60,000 nucleotides of DNA, taken from positions 6,312,084 through 6,372,083 of the forward strand of contig NC_087072.1 of NCBI RefSeq assembly GCF_026151205.1, read 5' to 3'. The position numbers and the translations under genes were made by a program. Below are positions 46,017-57,490 of the stretch, in pieces. How positions within the stretch are numbered: position 1 is the first letter of the stretch; each line of letters begins with the position of its first letter. Below the pieces are notes generated by a model, which was given only the letters and a program-made list of their open reading frames with translations, was not told the origin of the DNA and searched no databases. This stretch comes from Bolinopsis microptera. Lineage: Eukaryota; Ctenophora; Tentaculata; Lobata; Bolinopsidae.

Positions 46017-47260
46017 GGTAGTGGAAAAACCGTTGGATTTGGGTGTTAGTTTAGTAGGTTATGCGGAGTAAGTTTATCGATGGTTTTGAGTGTAGACACG
46101 TGTTAGTCGGGTGAACTAGTTTTAGTATTTGGTTGCCCTTGTGGGACTAGTCTGGTTGGCCGCCCCTATTTTACACTATATGTTAGCCTTATCTCTTAAC
46201 TTATATAATGAGATGTTATTTTGCAGTGTAACTAAGTATACTGTGTTACATTGTGGCAGAGGAAAATTCCATGTCAAAATGTGTTGCAAAAATGACAGTC
46301 TAATATTGACAAAGACAATTCGCTATACATTTTCATCTTTCCCTAATGTATCTGGAAAGGTACATGAGCTTGTATTTATGACTCGTTATTTATGTCAACA
46401 TTACTCTGAGTAGCTAAAACATCAAATCTAACGAATTGTTGTCTCGTAATCTGATCATCGTCTCCTTCTTCGTAGGGGGCTGTGGTCAGTTTCAGGATGA
46501 CCACTATAAGATAGAGCATTGGAGCTCTGTACTTACCCCGATAAAATTTTATAAGTGGAAACTAAAAGTAGAACTTTGTTTTATCCACATTTGGTTAAAC
46601 GTTTCTTCACGTTTATGAAGCCGCCGATCCTTGGTAGCGAAAAGATCTCAAAAGATGCACATTATGTCTGTCACAAACTGCACACTGAGGTAAAAGGAGT
46701 CAAAAGAAAGACCACTTCGGGCACTGACCAATAAAGTGGTTCATTGTCTCCTCTTCCCTCGAAATTTCTCTCTAAATTGATTTTATAGTTGTTTCTGATG
46801 GAGAGGAGTGATATTTATCACCTGCTTTTAGTCCCATGGAGAAAAATATTGTTCCTAGCCGAAGTTATCGCCGGTCAAAGGTCAGCGCTCATGTGTAATT
46901 GTATTGTGCGAGCGATTTTCAAACGCGCGCCCTGACAATCGAGTGGGAACCGGACACAAGGGCGATAGACACAATAGCGGTTTTTGGAAAAGATTAAAAT
47001 ATTTGATAAATATCATTCAGGTTAAAATGATTTTAGTTTGCTAATTTTGGCAATGAAGCTAACTTTTTGTTAAATTGTGCAATGTGCATGCCTTTAAATC
47101 TTATGTTAGAAGATGCCTTAATATGAAATTTCGGATGATTTTAAAACTATTCAGTGATGGCTTTGAAACTAGGTAACAGAACTTTATTGCTGTATTATAA
47201 GTAGTACAAGATAATAACCTATTGATTCTGTAGTACCTAATCCTATCCTCGCCTGACAGA
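46017..47260. other. Upstream region of the GPCR gene
   Basis: I found no coding frame I can support. The region should contain the GPCR promoter and 5' UTR. A GC-richer patch lies around 46900-46990. Confidence 0.4.
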
Positions 47261-48289
47261 ATGGTGAATAACGACACTGCAGATGCCTTCTCCCTGAACC
47301 TAACCACCGCTCAAGTAATCCCCCTCGGCATCTTCTGCTTCTTCATGACAATATTCGGACTTGTCGGCAACGGAACCGTTCTATACTCCTCAGTCAGATA
47401 CAACTCCATAAGACTCGACAAAATCTCCCTGATCTTTGTGAAGAATCTGGCGGCGGCTGACATCTTGTACACCATCTTCACAATATTCCCCAACTTCATT
47501 ACCTTCTCTGCCCGGAGGTGGGTGCTGGGAAAAGTGTGGTGTTTCATGAGTGCCCAGCTCAGCTTCATTCCTGGTCTTGTCAACATTTCCATTGTGTTGT
47601 GCATCACCCTCTACAGGCTAGTGTTGGTGGTGTCACCATTCCATATCACCCGGTGTTACACCGCCAGAATCATTGCGGGAGGCTTCTGGGTAATCGCTAT
47701 CATCTTTACTTTGGTAAGTGCGATTGTCTTCAAGGCTACGTCTGATTTCAACCAAGATAATGGAACATGCATTTCGTCCCTCTATGACGATCCAAGTGCT
47801 AAAAATGTGGTCACCGTTTTCAACATGATTTTCGTTATTTTGCCCATGGTACTGATCACGCTGACCAATGTCACCCTGTGTGTGATAGCTTTCAGGCACT
47901 CCAGAAGTCAAAGAATCGTGGTGGATAAGCGGAAGAGTCGTAGAAACAAGGGACTAGTCATGATTTGTCTCCTCTCCGGAATGTTTGTAGCCAGCTGGCT
48001 CCCTTACATCATCTACAACCTCATCAAGGTTAAAACCTCTGCGGTCTCCCAGGAGCTAGATATCCTGTCTTTCCACTGCATCTTCTTCAGCTCGTTCGGG
48101 AACCCCATCCTCTACTCCCTCACTAACAAGAGATTTGGCGAGTATGTCATGAGGTTGGTTCTGGACGTGATGTATTGTAACACAGAGAGTCCGAGTAGGC
48201 AGCGTTTGCCTACGATAAGGATGGGTTCTCATGCTGCAGACAGACAGTTCTCTTCTAGTCAGCTACCTAGGTCACCTATGTTGAGATAG
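47261..48289 (+). CDS. Class A (rhodopsin-family) G-protein-coupled receptor, intronless
   Basis: This is a single 342-residue frame starting at an ATG, predicted to be a seven-helix plasma-membrane receptor. The N-terminus has two N-glycosylation sequons (NDT, NLT). Landmarks are GNGTVLY in TM1, LAAADIL in TM2 (Asp2.50), W..GKVWCF before TM3 (disulfide Cys), YRLVLVVSPF at the end of TM3 where most receptors have DRY (Arg3.50 kept), Cys in the second extracellular loop (NGTC), Pro in TM5 (ILPMVL), SWLPY in TM6 (CWxP position) and GNPILY in TM7 (NPxxY). The tail is Ser/Arg-rich. The sequence does not tell me the ligand; peptide- or amine-like receptors are possible. The last codons lie in a 52-bp tandem duplication. 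Confidence 0.9.
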   Translation: MVNNDTADAFSLNLTTAQVIPLGIFCFFMTIFGLVGNGTVLYSSVRYNSIRLDKISLIFVKNLAAADILYTIFTIFPNFITFSARRWVLGKVWCFMSAQLSFIPGLVNISIVLCITLYRLVLVVSPFHITRCYTARIIAGGFWVIAIIFTLVSAIVFKATSDFNQDNGTCISSLYDDPSAKNVVTVFNMIFVILPMVLITLTNVTLCVIAFRHSRSQRIVVDKRKSRRNKGLVMICLLSGMFVASWLPYIIYNLIKVKTSAVSQELDILSFHCIFFSSFGNPILYSLTNKRFGEYVMRLVLDVMYCNTESPSRQRLPTIRMGSHAADRQFSSSQLPRSPMLR

Positions 48290-48351
48290 AGGATAACAGT
48301 CCTCTTCTAGTCAACTACCTAGGTCACCTATGTTGAGATAGAGGATAACAG
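48250..48351. repeat. 52-bp tandem duplication across the GPCR stop codon
   Basis: Copy one (48250-48299) covers the last codons and stop of the GPCR. Copy two (48302-48351) follows after two bases and differs at a single position in 50. The near identity suggests a recent event. Confidence 0.95.
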
Positions 48352-48815
48352 GGCCATGACATCGTGTGACCACCCCACAGAGAGGAGATCCTCCTGTCAT
48401 TCCTCCAACAAATCAGCGAGTTTGAGTTCTGAGGAATGTAGCCCCTAATGGGCGGTGTATCGGGAAGGAAAAGCATGAATTGGGTGAGCTGCGATTTGAA
48501 ATGCTCCCGGTCGCCGATGCAATTCAGATGGTAAGGCATAGCATTCCACAATTTTGGGCCTATGACTAAAAATGAATTATCATACAGTGAGTTGTGACTG
48601 ATTTGCTGCTGAGCTGTTTCTGCATGCAGATGGAATGACTTCGAGGTTTCCAAAACGTGGCATGGAGACAAACTGCACGTTAATTTCGTTGCTGATATGG
48701 TGATGGAGAATCTTCCACATATGAAGTAAAAGAAACCGCTCCCTGCGACGCTGTAGAGACATCAGAGATAGCCATTGAACAAGGTCTCAATAATGGAGAT
48801 CACGCATTCCGTAAC
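48324..48815 (-). pseudogene. 5'-truncated LINE reverse-transcriptase C-terminal fragment
   Basis: On the minus strand two overlapping frames encode the typical C-terminal end of a non-LTR retrotransposon polymerase: first SLQRRRERFLLLHMWKIL, then, in another frame, VIGPKLWNAMPYHLN with a following FKSQLTQFMLFLP. The switch of frame near 48650 and the absence of upstream RT motifs show a dead, truncated copy. Its 3' end meets the duplicated GPCR tail. Confidence 0.75.
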
Positions 48816-51800
48816 TACTTCTGATCATTAAGATGGAAATTCTTTTTTTTTTAATTCTGAATTCCGGAGAATCTTCAGACTTCGAGACCTCAAAGAAAAA
48901 CAATCCGAAATCGAGACAATTATTTTATCAATCAATTTTTATTCTCCAAATAATGAATGTGGCCAAAAAACCTATTTTCGTTAATAATTTGAATAAACTT
49001 GGGACAATTGATTGAGTTTTAAGGAACTTCCTTGCATCCAATGAACTGCATGTTAAGTGTGAAATTTTTGTTCTTTTGCACTTTACCCGTTGACAATATG
49101 GAGGTGATAATATGATATTTTTAGCCAATATTTTATCTCGGCTACCTCTGCCATTTTTCAGTGATTTATTTTTTGTTCAGCATTTCATATTCTTCTGTTG
49201 GACAGCATTTTGAAAATTGAGCACATTTTAAGTTGGGTGAGTTTTCGGTCGAATGATCTTTGAAATTTATTTTACAATTGTTTCCGAAATTCGGAATTCT
49301 GAATATTTTGAAATTAATTAGATTTCAAAACTGTTTTTGTCGGCTAATTTTGGTAGGCTTGCAGTTAAAACCATTTCAATTAAACGTTATTATACCTATT
49401 TCAATTTACGATCACTGAAGGCTTGTATCGAATTTCAGTCAATCGAGCCATATTGGTCACATTAAAATCATGTTTATTCTTTATTTTATGATTTTTTACT
49501 TTTTGCAAAATATTTTATTCCGCAGATGATTAGGTTATGTGCATTATCTAATCATAAATTCTTGTTGATTAACATTCCAGATATATTGTTCATGTTGTTT
49601 GTTTGCCAATTCTGTCTATGAAATAATTATTTTCTAAATTAACAATATGTTCTCTAATTTTTCCTCGGAGTACTGATACTTTTCCAAATTTCGTTGGACT
49701 GTAACCACATGCCACAACTTAGAGACATCAAAATTTCACCACCTCACCACATATTTGTAACATCTACTTCAGCGATAATGTGTTAACACGTAGCGTAGTA
49801 ACGGATGCTCGTTTCACTAAAATGTATTAATATCACTGGTAATATCACTGTGTAGAGGCAACTGCAACTTTTAATGACATTTATAACGTTTCAGGAACGA
49901 GTCAGAGACGCGCGGAGAAGTTGCACGTGTTCAATACTTTGCACGTGCTCAATACTTGTTTAGTACTCAGCTACTAAAGATAGCGTCCAGTCCTCTCTGT
50001 CGCTGGAGAAGTATTGTAGACGCGAGACTACACACTGACACTACACACTTCGGGTAAGTTTGTCAAGTTTATAAGCTCACCAAGTGGTTAACCACTGGTT
50101 TAAAACCGGGTAAGTGTGAGCAGTCGTCTGTAAATTCTGTAGTTCATGCTAAGTACCAGGGAGAAGGGGCCCTTTTAAAGTTCTCGTTAATTTTTCGTTA
50201 TCTTGGCCGTTTTCCTGATTGCAATTGTCATGGTTTGCCTATATACTTATAAGCTTGTAGATGTTTCCTTCTCCTATACTTGCGATTTACACAATTACAG
50301 TACCAACAAGTCGCGGCGAACACGTTTATTCGGACACCTGACCTTCTTCTGGTGTTCGTGCTTTACTTGTAGATAGTTAATTAGAGAAAACTTAAACGAC
50401 GGTCTGTGAATATAATTGTGGTTGCTGAAGTAGTGAATTTGTGATCAGTCAACGCGTAAACAAATATTAGTGCTAGATATATCATATAGTCCCCTGCTAC
50501 ACGGGATGTAAACAGGGATTGGCTAGTTAGAGGCGGTCCGTGTAGGCCTTACACTGTGCTTTCAGCAATACTCATATATGAGCAAGAACAAGTAGTATTC
50601 CCTTAGTAGCATTTCCCTAGCTGCGATCTGGCAGCATGTTTAAAATTAGAGAGGTGGTCGAGTCAGAGCTTCACCCCGAGGTCCAGGCTCCGGGATGTTG
50701 CTGTCACTGATATTACCCTACAATATCCCGCTTGATACGATACGTGTTTGTTTGGATTTTTGTTGATCCTGTAAATCTGTGTATACTCGTGCCATGACAT
50801 ATTTTAAGGAATGTTTATTATATGTTTGTCTTGTGCTTGTGAGTATATTAATTCTTATCTGTCTTCCTAAGCCATATTTTAGACTCCGTCATTGGTTTAA
50901 GTTATAATTTTTATAACGACAGTACTTTAAATATGTCATTTCCCTTACTTAAATTTAACAGGCTTCTTTTCCGGTAACTGACAACTGTCCAATTTTACTG
51001 CAAATTTGTGATTAGAATTTTTAGTCTCAACTTTTGACTTGTACCCATAGTTGGAAGCAGAATAAAGTTGCGTTGCTTTCAGTCTTTCAAGAATCAATTC
51101 TTTGAACTTTCGATTCTTCATACGGCCATTTCTTGATAGCATTAGCACTGCGACAGATTACCGAATTGCCAACACTGCTTCATTATTGGCAAATAAATTC
51201 TTCCTTAGATTTGAGAATCTGTTGGGTCCCTGGCACACACAGCAAGGTGTCAGAATTATTGGCGAATTTAAAATGTCATGTGTATTTTCCGATGAAATCA
51301 ATATTATTCAACAAGCTAAAGCTCTTCTTCTGAGTGCCCACCGCTGTTAACAAGTGATCAGTACGTCAACTGTACTATATCGTATGCATTAGCGGCGCCC
51401 TTGTGTTACTCCTGTAACTCCCTATGAAGCGGAAACTGGGAGTCTTTCTTTCACCTAGTACCGGGCCTGATATTTCAGGTATTTGGCTCCCGGGCTCGCA
51501 TAAAGATTTGTGACTTCGGCCATGTCTCCGTGGCCAGTATTAGTGAAATCAACAAGTTTGTCGGCCCCTTTATTGGGTTTATTGTTGATAGGTCACCTTT
51601 TGTAAGGTTTAGGTTATTGGTTAAAGTGGGGTAACAAATATCGTTGTTATGTTTGTAAATGAGGCTTATAAGTGAGCCCCAATTAGTGGAAACTATATAT
51701 TATAATCCACGTGTAAAGAAGTGGAGAATATTGACGGGATCTGCATAATTTAATTCCTATCGGTAATTTGTCTTCAAGTACACATTAATCATTATAATCG

Positions 51801-54800
51801 CAAACTTCAGGTTGGCTTCAAATCTTGATGAGTTTAGTAAGGATACTCTTGATCTTGTTGAATTCATATTTTTGTGATTACAAAAATCAATAAAATAATT
51901 ACAATTCTCGCGGCTAATGAGTGCAGTATTCTTCAAACCGGCACCACAGTCAGTATTAGTAACCATACTTTCTAATAATTTCCAGGCAAGGACTAGAATG
52001 AACCCCAAATTAATGAAACCTGAAACCTATTTTCTGATTCTATTCATCATATTGTCTTTCTCAGTTATTCCTGGAATCTTACTGAGGTGCTATCGGGTCT
52101 AACTGCATACCATTTATTGTACTTTCTTATTTCTTCTGGTCTAAATTCGTTAATTCGGTCTACTTGGTGTCCATGAAATTTTTTTTAAACAAGTAAAATC
52201 CCTATAAGTATAAATCCTGGCAATACTACACTTCTACCGTGATCCAGAAGGTTCCAAACCTATTTTTGTTTTTATTTACCCTAATTTTGACCCAGCCACA
52301 CCGCAGTACCCCAGTACATCTGGCCTTCTGGCCCAGTTGCTTCACTTAGATCATCACGAAAATCAGCTTGAAATACCGGGTAAATGTAATCAGAAAATAG
52401 GTTAGACACTGGACTTTGCCAAGACACAGCTGCACTGGATATTTGCTTTACTTAAGCATATTAAAATATTAAGATATGATAGCTTTGATAAAACTGGTGC
52501 TAGTTTGAGTTAAGACCTAAGATATTTGATAAATCAATTTAAAGGTATTACGTGTCGTAGTGCACTCCCTCTTCTCACACGCCCTATCTATGTATTGTAT
52601 GTCAGCGCAGATAATTATAGTGATTGTTGTCCAATTTGTGTAAGATTTGCTTTGTCCTATTCTGACTTGGCTCCATGCCGGCCACCCAGCCAGGCCTCTA
52701 ATTATGGGCCGAGCGCATTCTTTTTATTGTCGCTCTCTAGGCTATACCTCTAAGTCGCCTGATCGCTACATTTTCTTTCGTCTTACAAGCAAGTTTATCT
52801 TCAACTTATTCTCAGTATATCAATTATACAAGGTGGTCCATTCAGAAATTGAAGAGTTATTCGTTTATAAGATAGATTGTTGCTATATTCAGTAGCAAAT
52901 ATCGGCTATCAGTGCATCAATATAGCAAGCCAAAAGTAGCTTGTGTTAAGGAGTAAAAAGTAGAGGGCGTTGCCATGGAAATGGTTGTTGCCAGGTTAAT
53001 TTCATGTTTAAATCTTACAACGCTACTCCTAGCAGTCAGATACCCACACATGGAAACTACCGACTACTTATATAATAGTATAATATACTACGCTGAATTA
53101 GGATATGTTATTCCGTGCTTGTTCTGGGACCTTGTCTAATAAAGCTATAAACTTTTTGTCTGATCTAGAACTTTCTAGGACTTCATTTGCGGTACTTGGT
53201 TATTGTTAAACGTCAACCTGCTGCAGCCCGCCAACATATGAAATGACTGTTGGATACGCAGTTAAATGTTTAATTCTAATCTGGGGGTACAGCGAACGTC
53301 TTTTTAAACACTTTACGACGTTATATTTGTCATGAAGAGAAGTTTTAACGTTTTGCCACCTTTCCGCAGCTGTGAATAAAAGGTGGATCGCTATCAGGAG
53401 GATATCGTAAAAGAGCCCTATCGGAATAATACAAAGTTACTACATTTTAATTTCCCATAGACTACTCATTTTCTGACTCCTTTATCCAAGATACAAATTT
53501 GGAGTTGCAACTTTCACATTCTTCGGTTAGGTCACCGTCACAATTATGAGTAAACCTGATTTATGTGATACATCTCTTCCGCGGGGGCTAATCACCTTCA
53601 ATGACTCATGATTTGGTAGTCAAGATGAAGTTTATTGTCTACATACAGCCTTCAGCCTACGTGTTTCTTGTTTGGTTAGTCAGTTGGAATTTCATGGTTT
53701 AAAATAGGAAATGCAGTTATCGGACACGGTAGATCACTGCTTTGTTATCAATCAGACTCATTATCAGGTTTCCTTTTTGCCTTGTGTACACGTTCGCGGT
53801 GTAGGTATATTGATTGAATATGTTGGGTTGCGCGATGACCTTTCTAGTGTTTGATAACATTTTGTTATTAGATTATGGTTAAATTATACTTCAAAGCACC
53901 TGGAATGAGAGCACGACTTTCATCAGACCCTTTTTAAACATCATTTAAAGTTTGCATTATCAACATATTTTCAGTCGTTTAAGTCGGTTATTCGTTTTTC
54001 AGCTGCAGTATCAGGCGTTGCCGATCGTCCCCACATCTGACTTTTCTTAATTTAAAAAACTTTCCAATCGATGCTTAAAGCCAAACCTGCTTAGTGTTAC
54101 GCCAGATCAACAGTAATTATATTTATTTCAAGCATTTAACAAAAGAACGATCAAACAGTTTTAACTCCGAATATAAGAAAGCTAGTTGATTAGTAGCAGA
54201 GCAGCAAAAGTCGTTCGACTGATTTAATTTTACGACTGATCTAATTTTGGATGGTGGGTAACTTTTGACTTTTATAATTTTTCTCAGTTACAGTTCGCCA
54301 ACTCTCTAGAGGTCTAGAACATTCCTTCATATTTGACTTTAATCTAGGTAAATCTCTCAATTAATCAGACCATGTCTGAATGAATTCACCTTGTTTCACC
54401 TCTCCTAGAGAGCGGAGATCTGAACAGGCTCCAATCATGACAACATAACATTCTTTAGAGCAATAACTTCCTGGCTGTTCATAAATCATATTCCAAGTGG
54501 TCGTCTTGGTCAGGTCATTTCAGACTAGTTGGACAGGTTAGGAGACAAAAATTAGGGAGCGACGTGTTTTAACCATCTAATCATCAAATTCTACCATTTG
54601 TTAATCCTTCAATTGTTCTACACAAGTACTTTCGGCCAGGTGCCAGCTATCTTAGGAATCATCAATACTTAAAGCGCTCAGTGAAGACCTTTAAAACTCT
54701 TTTGTTGATGATCTATTTTTTATTTCTTTGATCTTTTTGCATACTTGAAAACTTGTACTTACCTACCCCTCGGATTCTTATTACCATTCCCAGCTCATTC

Positions 54801-57467
54801 ATTTCCAGTGTTCTAGTGATCTCAACCCAAAGTCCGCTCTTATTAAATCCCTCGAGATTCCTGCTCTAGTTCACATTTTGATGTCACTTTTTGTTACTTG
54901 TTACTTTACTCGGTGCTAAAACGTAAGACTGATGTCCCTAATTTTCATGGCGCCAACTGTCTGCTCTCTAACTTTTACCAGCTTAGTCTTTATGGTGATT
55001 TCGAGCTAGGTGATGATCAATGTAAATTCGACTGATTCAAATAGTTTGGTATTTGTGGTATGCTCAATGTTACCCACATAATCAGTTTGATCGACTCGGT
55101 TGTACCTTCCATAATTCGATTTGTAGTATCTTCGTTCGATGTTTTCTTGTTTACGATAACGGCTCTTAACTTTTATTTGTGTGCAGAATATTGTATACTG
55201 TCTACGTTAGAAAAGAGGAGAGGCTTTCGTTCGTTGCACAATGCACCACATCAATTGCATAATTCACAAATATCAAATCAGCAATTTAGACTAAAACTAA
55301 ACCTTCTCGTATTGAATATACCTTCATACCTTTCCATAACCCCTGCAACCTGCCCACATTGGTTCCTATGGAACAGTCTAACACCTTATCTGTGACACTT
55401 ATTGGATCTCTTTATTTTCGTTACTCATCAGTTAAGCCCTACTGCGGTTTTCAGATTATTTTAGCAGTTATTTTACCTCAAATTAGCATAAATACCACGA
55501 TTCATACTAATTTTAACCAAGTGATGATAGTTTAGGCTGTCAATGCTTCACCATTTGACCCACCCCGAACATTATATCCAGAACAATGGTGGAAGTTGCA
55601 AGTTGTTCAGACCAACTCACCAATTAGCTAATTACTTCACAGACATGACACTTCGTGTAAAATTCGTGCCTCATGGTCATTTTACTCAGTGATCAAATTG
55701 TTTTTGGTCAAATTTCCTCAGCTGCTCTTAGTGAATTGTAAATACCCTTTCCTGAAAAACTGTAGAACTCATTCCAGAATCCCCTGGTGATGATGGGTTG
55801 CAAGTAGGATCTACCACTCCAGCCTGGTAATTAATTACAATTTACAGCTAGTTTCTCTAATTTAACGCTGGTCTTATCAGTATTCTCAATAATTGTGTGG
55901 GAAAACTCGGCTATCACTTCAATTATGAACAGTTTAAATCATACACCCCGCTCTGAGTAGATATTATTTCTGCTCGCCATTTTAAAGTTCCGTTTTTAGC
56001 CCATTACTAATTTGTCCTAGGTTACACGGTGTTTTCCGGGGAAACCTTACCCTCCTTTTGGGGGTTTGCCTCAAACTTGTACGGTATTTGTCATGGAATG
56101 TTTATTAAATGCTCCAAGACATAGTTTTGTTGGCACTAGAGCTAAATTGGTGTGCATGTCTGCCAAGTATATGAGTGCTGCGTCTACTTAGATGACGTGT
56201 ACAGTTCCGTTCAACAGAATTTGGCAGCTCTATGCAGAATGTTTCAGCACGATCCTATGACACTTCTTGCGTTTAACTTAAAATACTGCCGCTGATATAT
56301 GCACGTGCAAGCAGGAATTCAGGAACTCTAATCATACATTCATCTGTCAATGCCGAAAACTAAAGTAGGTCTGCATTTTTGCACCATGTTTAATTCCTAC
56401 TTTTGGAAAAATACTGTAATATTAACTTGTACTTGTAGCGGAAACTTAACAATTATCGATATAACATGGCCACCGTCTATTTTGCGTGCTGGGCACTGGG
56501 CATATTAACATAATATTGGTCTATAACTAGTGTCTATAGGAGTGAGCGCCCGGGTCTTTGTTTATTAAAATAAGTCTTGTCTCCTAGTTCTATAATTGTT
56601 ATGAATGTCATAATTCATGTGGATATTGGATGATCATATTGCAATTACACTTGATTGTGAGAAGTGTTCCTTTTGTTGGCAATTACCCAAATGCTAGTTG
56701 CCGTGTGTATTGAGGAACGCATAGTATTAGTTATTTCTTTTTAACGTTCTCTAGACAGTTTCAAGATGTGAACTTGGGTTCAGTAGGATAAAGTTTAAAC
56801 ATTTAATCGATGCTTGTCGCTTCTGACGACGATCGGAAGCTTGCCAAGGACAATATGGTGTGCCAATTGTCGTCAGATTGGTAGTGGACACTGGACACTG
56901 GACAGCTGCTCTGCTTGCTGGAGCTCTAAACAGGAGATATACGTTCCGTATCTTACTTTGTTTTATTGTGTGAAACACAATGGTTTTTGTTTTTTCTCAC
57001 GATCATATATACAAGATAGCTCCACTAACTACCTTTCTTGCAACTCTGCGATACTCTAGTAGCAGTATGTATAGTGTATACAGTATAATAGTAAGGGTCA
57101 TGTTTTGCATGCCGTATCGCCAGTAGTACAGTAGTACTGGAGTGTTTTACTTATATCGCACGTGCTTCTAAAATTAGGAGTACGTATCGTACCTTATACC
57201 TGCTAACTTTTAGTATTGACGCTCAGTAGTGCCTTCTTTTGCAATTGTGTTCGGCAAAGTAACAAAGTAAGATAAAATGTGATGATCAAGGTTGAAACTC
57301 CCTCGCGTTCTGTGTAATCTCTTATCTAGACTATTATCTAGACTAAAACAATTTATGTAAGTTTTTTCATGATTTGAATTATAAATTCATGGGATGCGTT
57401 ATCTTGAATATTTAACAAGATAGGGTGTGTCATGAAACAGTGTGGCGTCTTGTTTAACAAGAAACCC
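48816..57467. other. Gene-poor region
   Basis: I found no gene I can support. A GC-richer patch at about 49900-50060 has two CACGTG E-boxes within a short direct repeat (TTGCACGTG.TCAATACTT) and a donor-like GGGTAAGT at about 50052, so it could be a promoter with an untranslated first exon for a gene beyond the window (inference). A dispersed repeat at 50507-50577 resembles 20714-20785. The remaining frames are short and unconvincing. Confidence 0.4.
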
Positions 57468-57490
57468 TATGATAGGGTTACCCTATCATA
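57468..57490. repeat. 23-bp perfect palindrome with flanking inverted words
   Basis: TATGATAGGGT and its inverse flank one central base. GGCGTCTT (57444) and AAGACGCC (57490) form a second, outer pair. This could be a small MITE core or a cruciform-forming site. Confidence 0.6.

Noticed and set aside
55060-55395. 111-codon plus-strand frame.
   Set aside because: It is rich in Leu/Ile/Ser as expected from AT-rich DNA, with no recognisable domain or exon neighbours.
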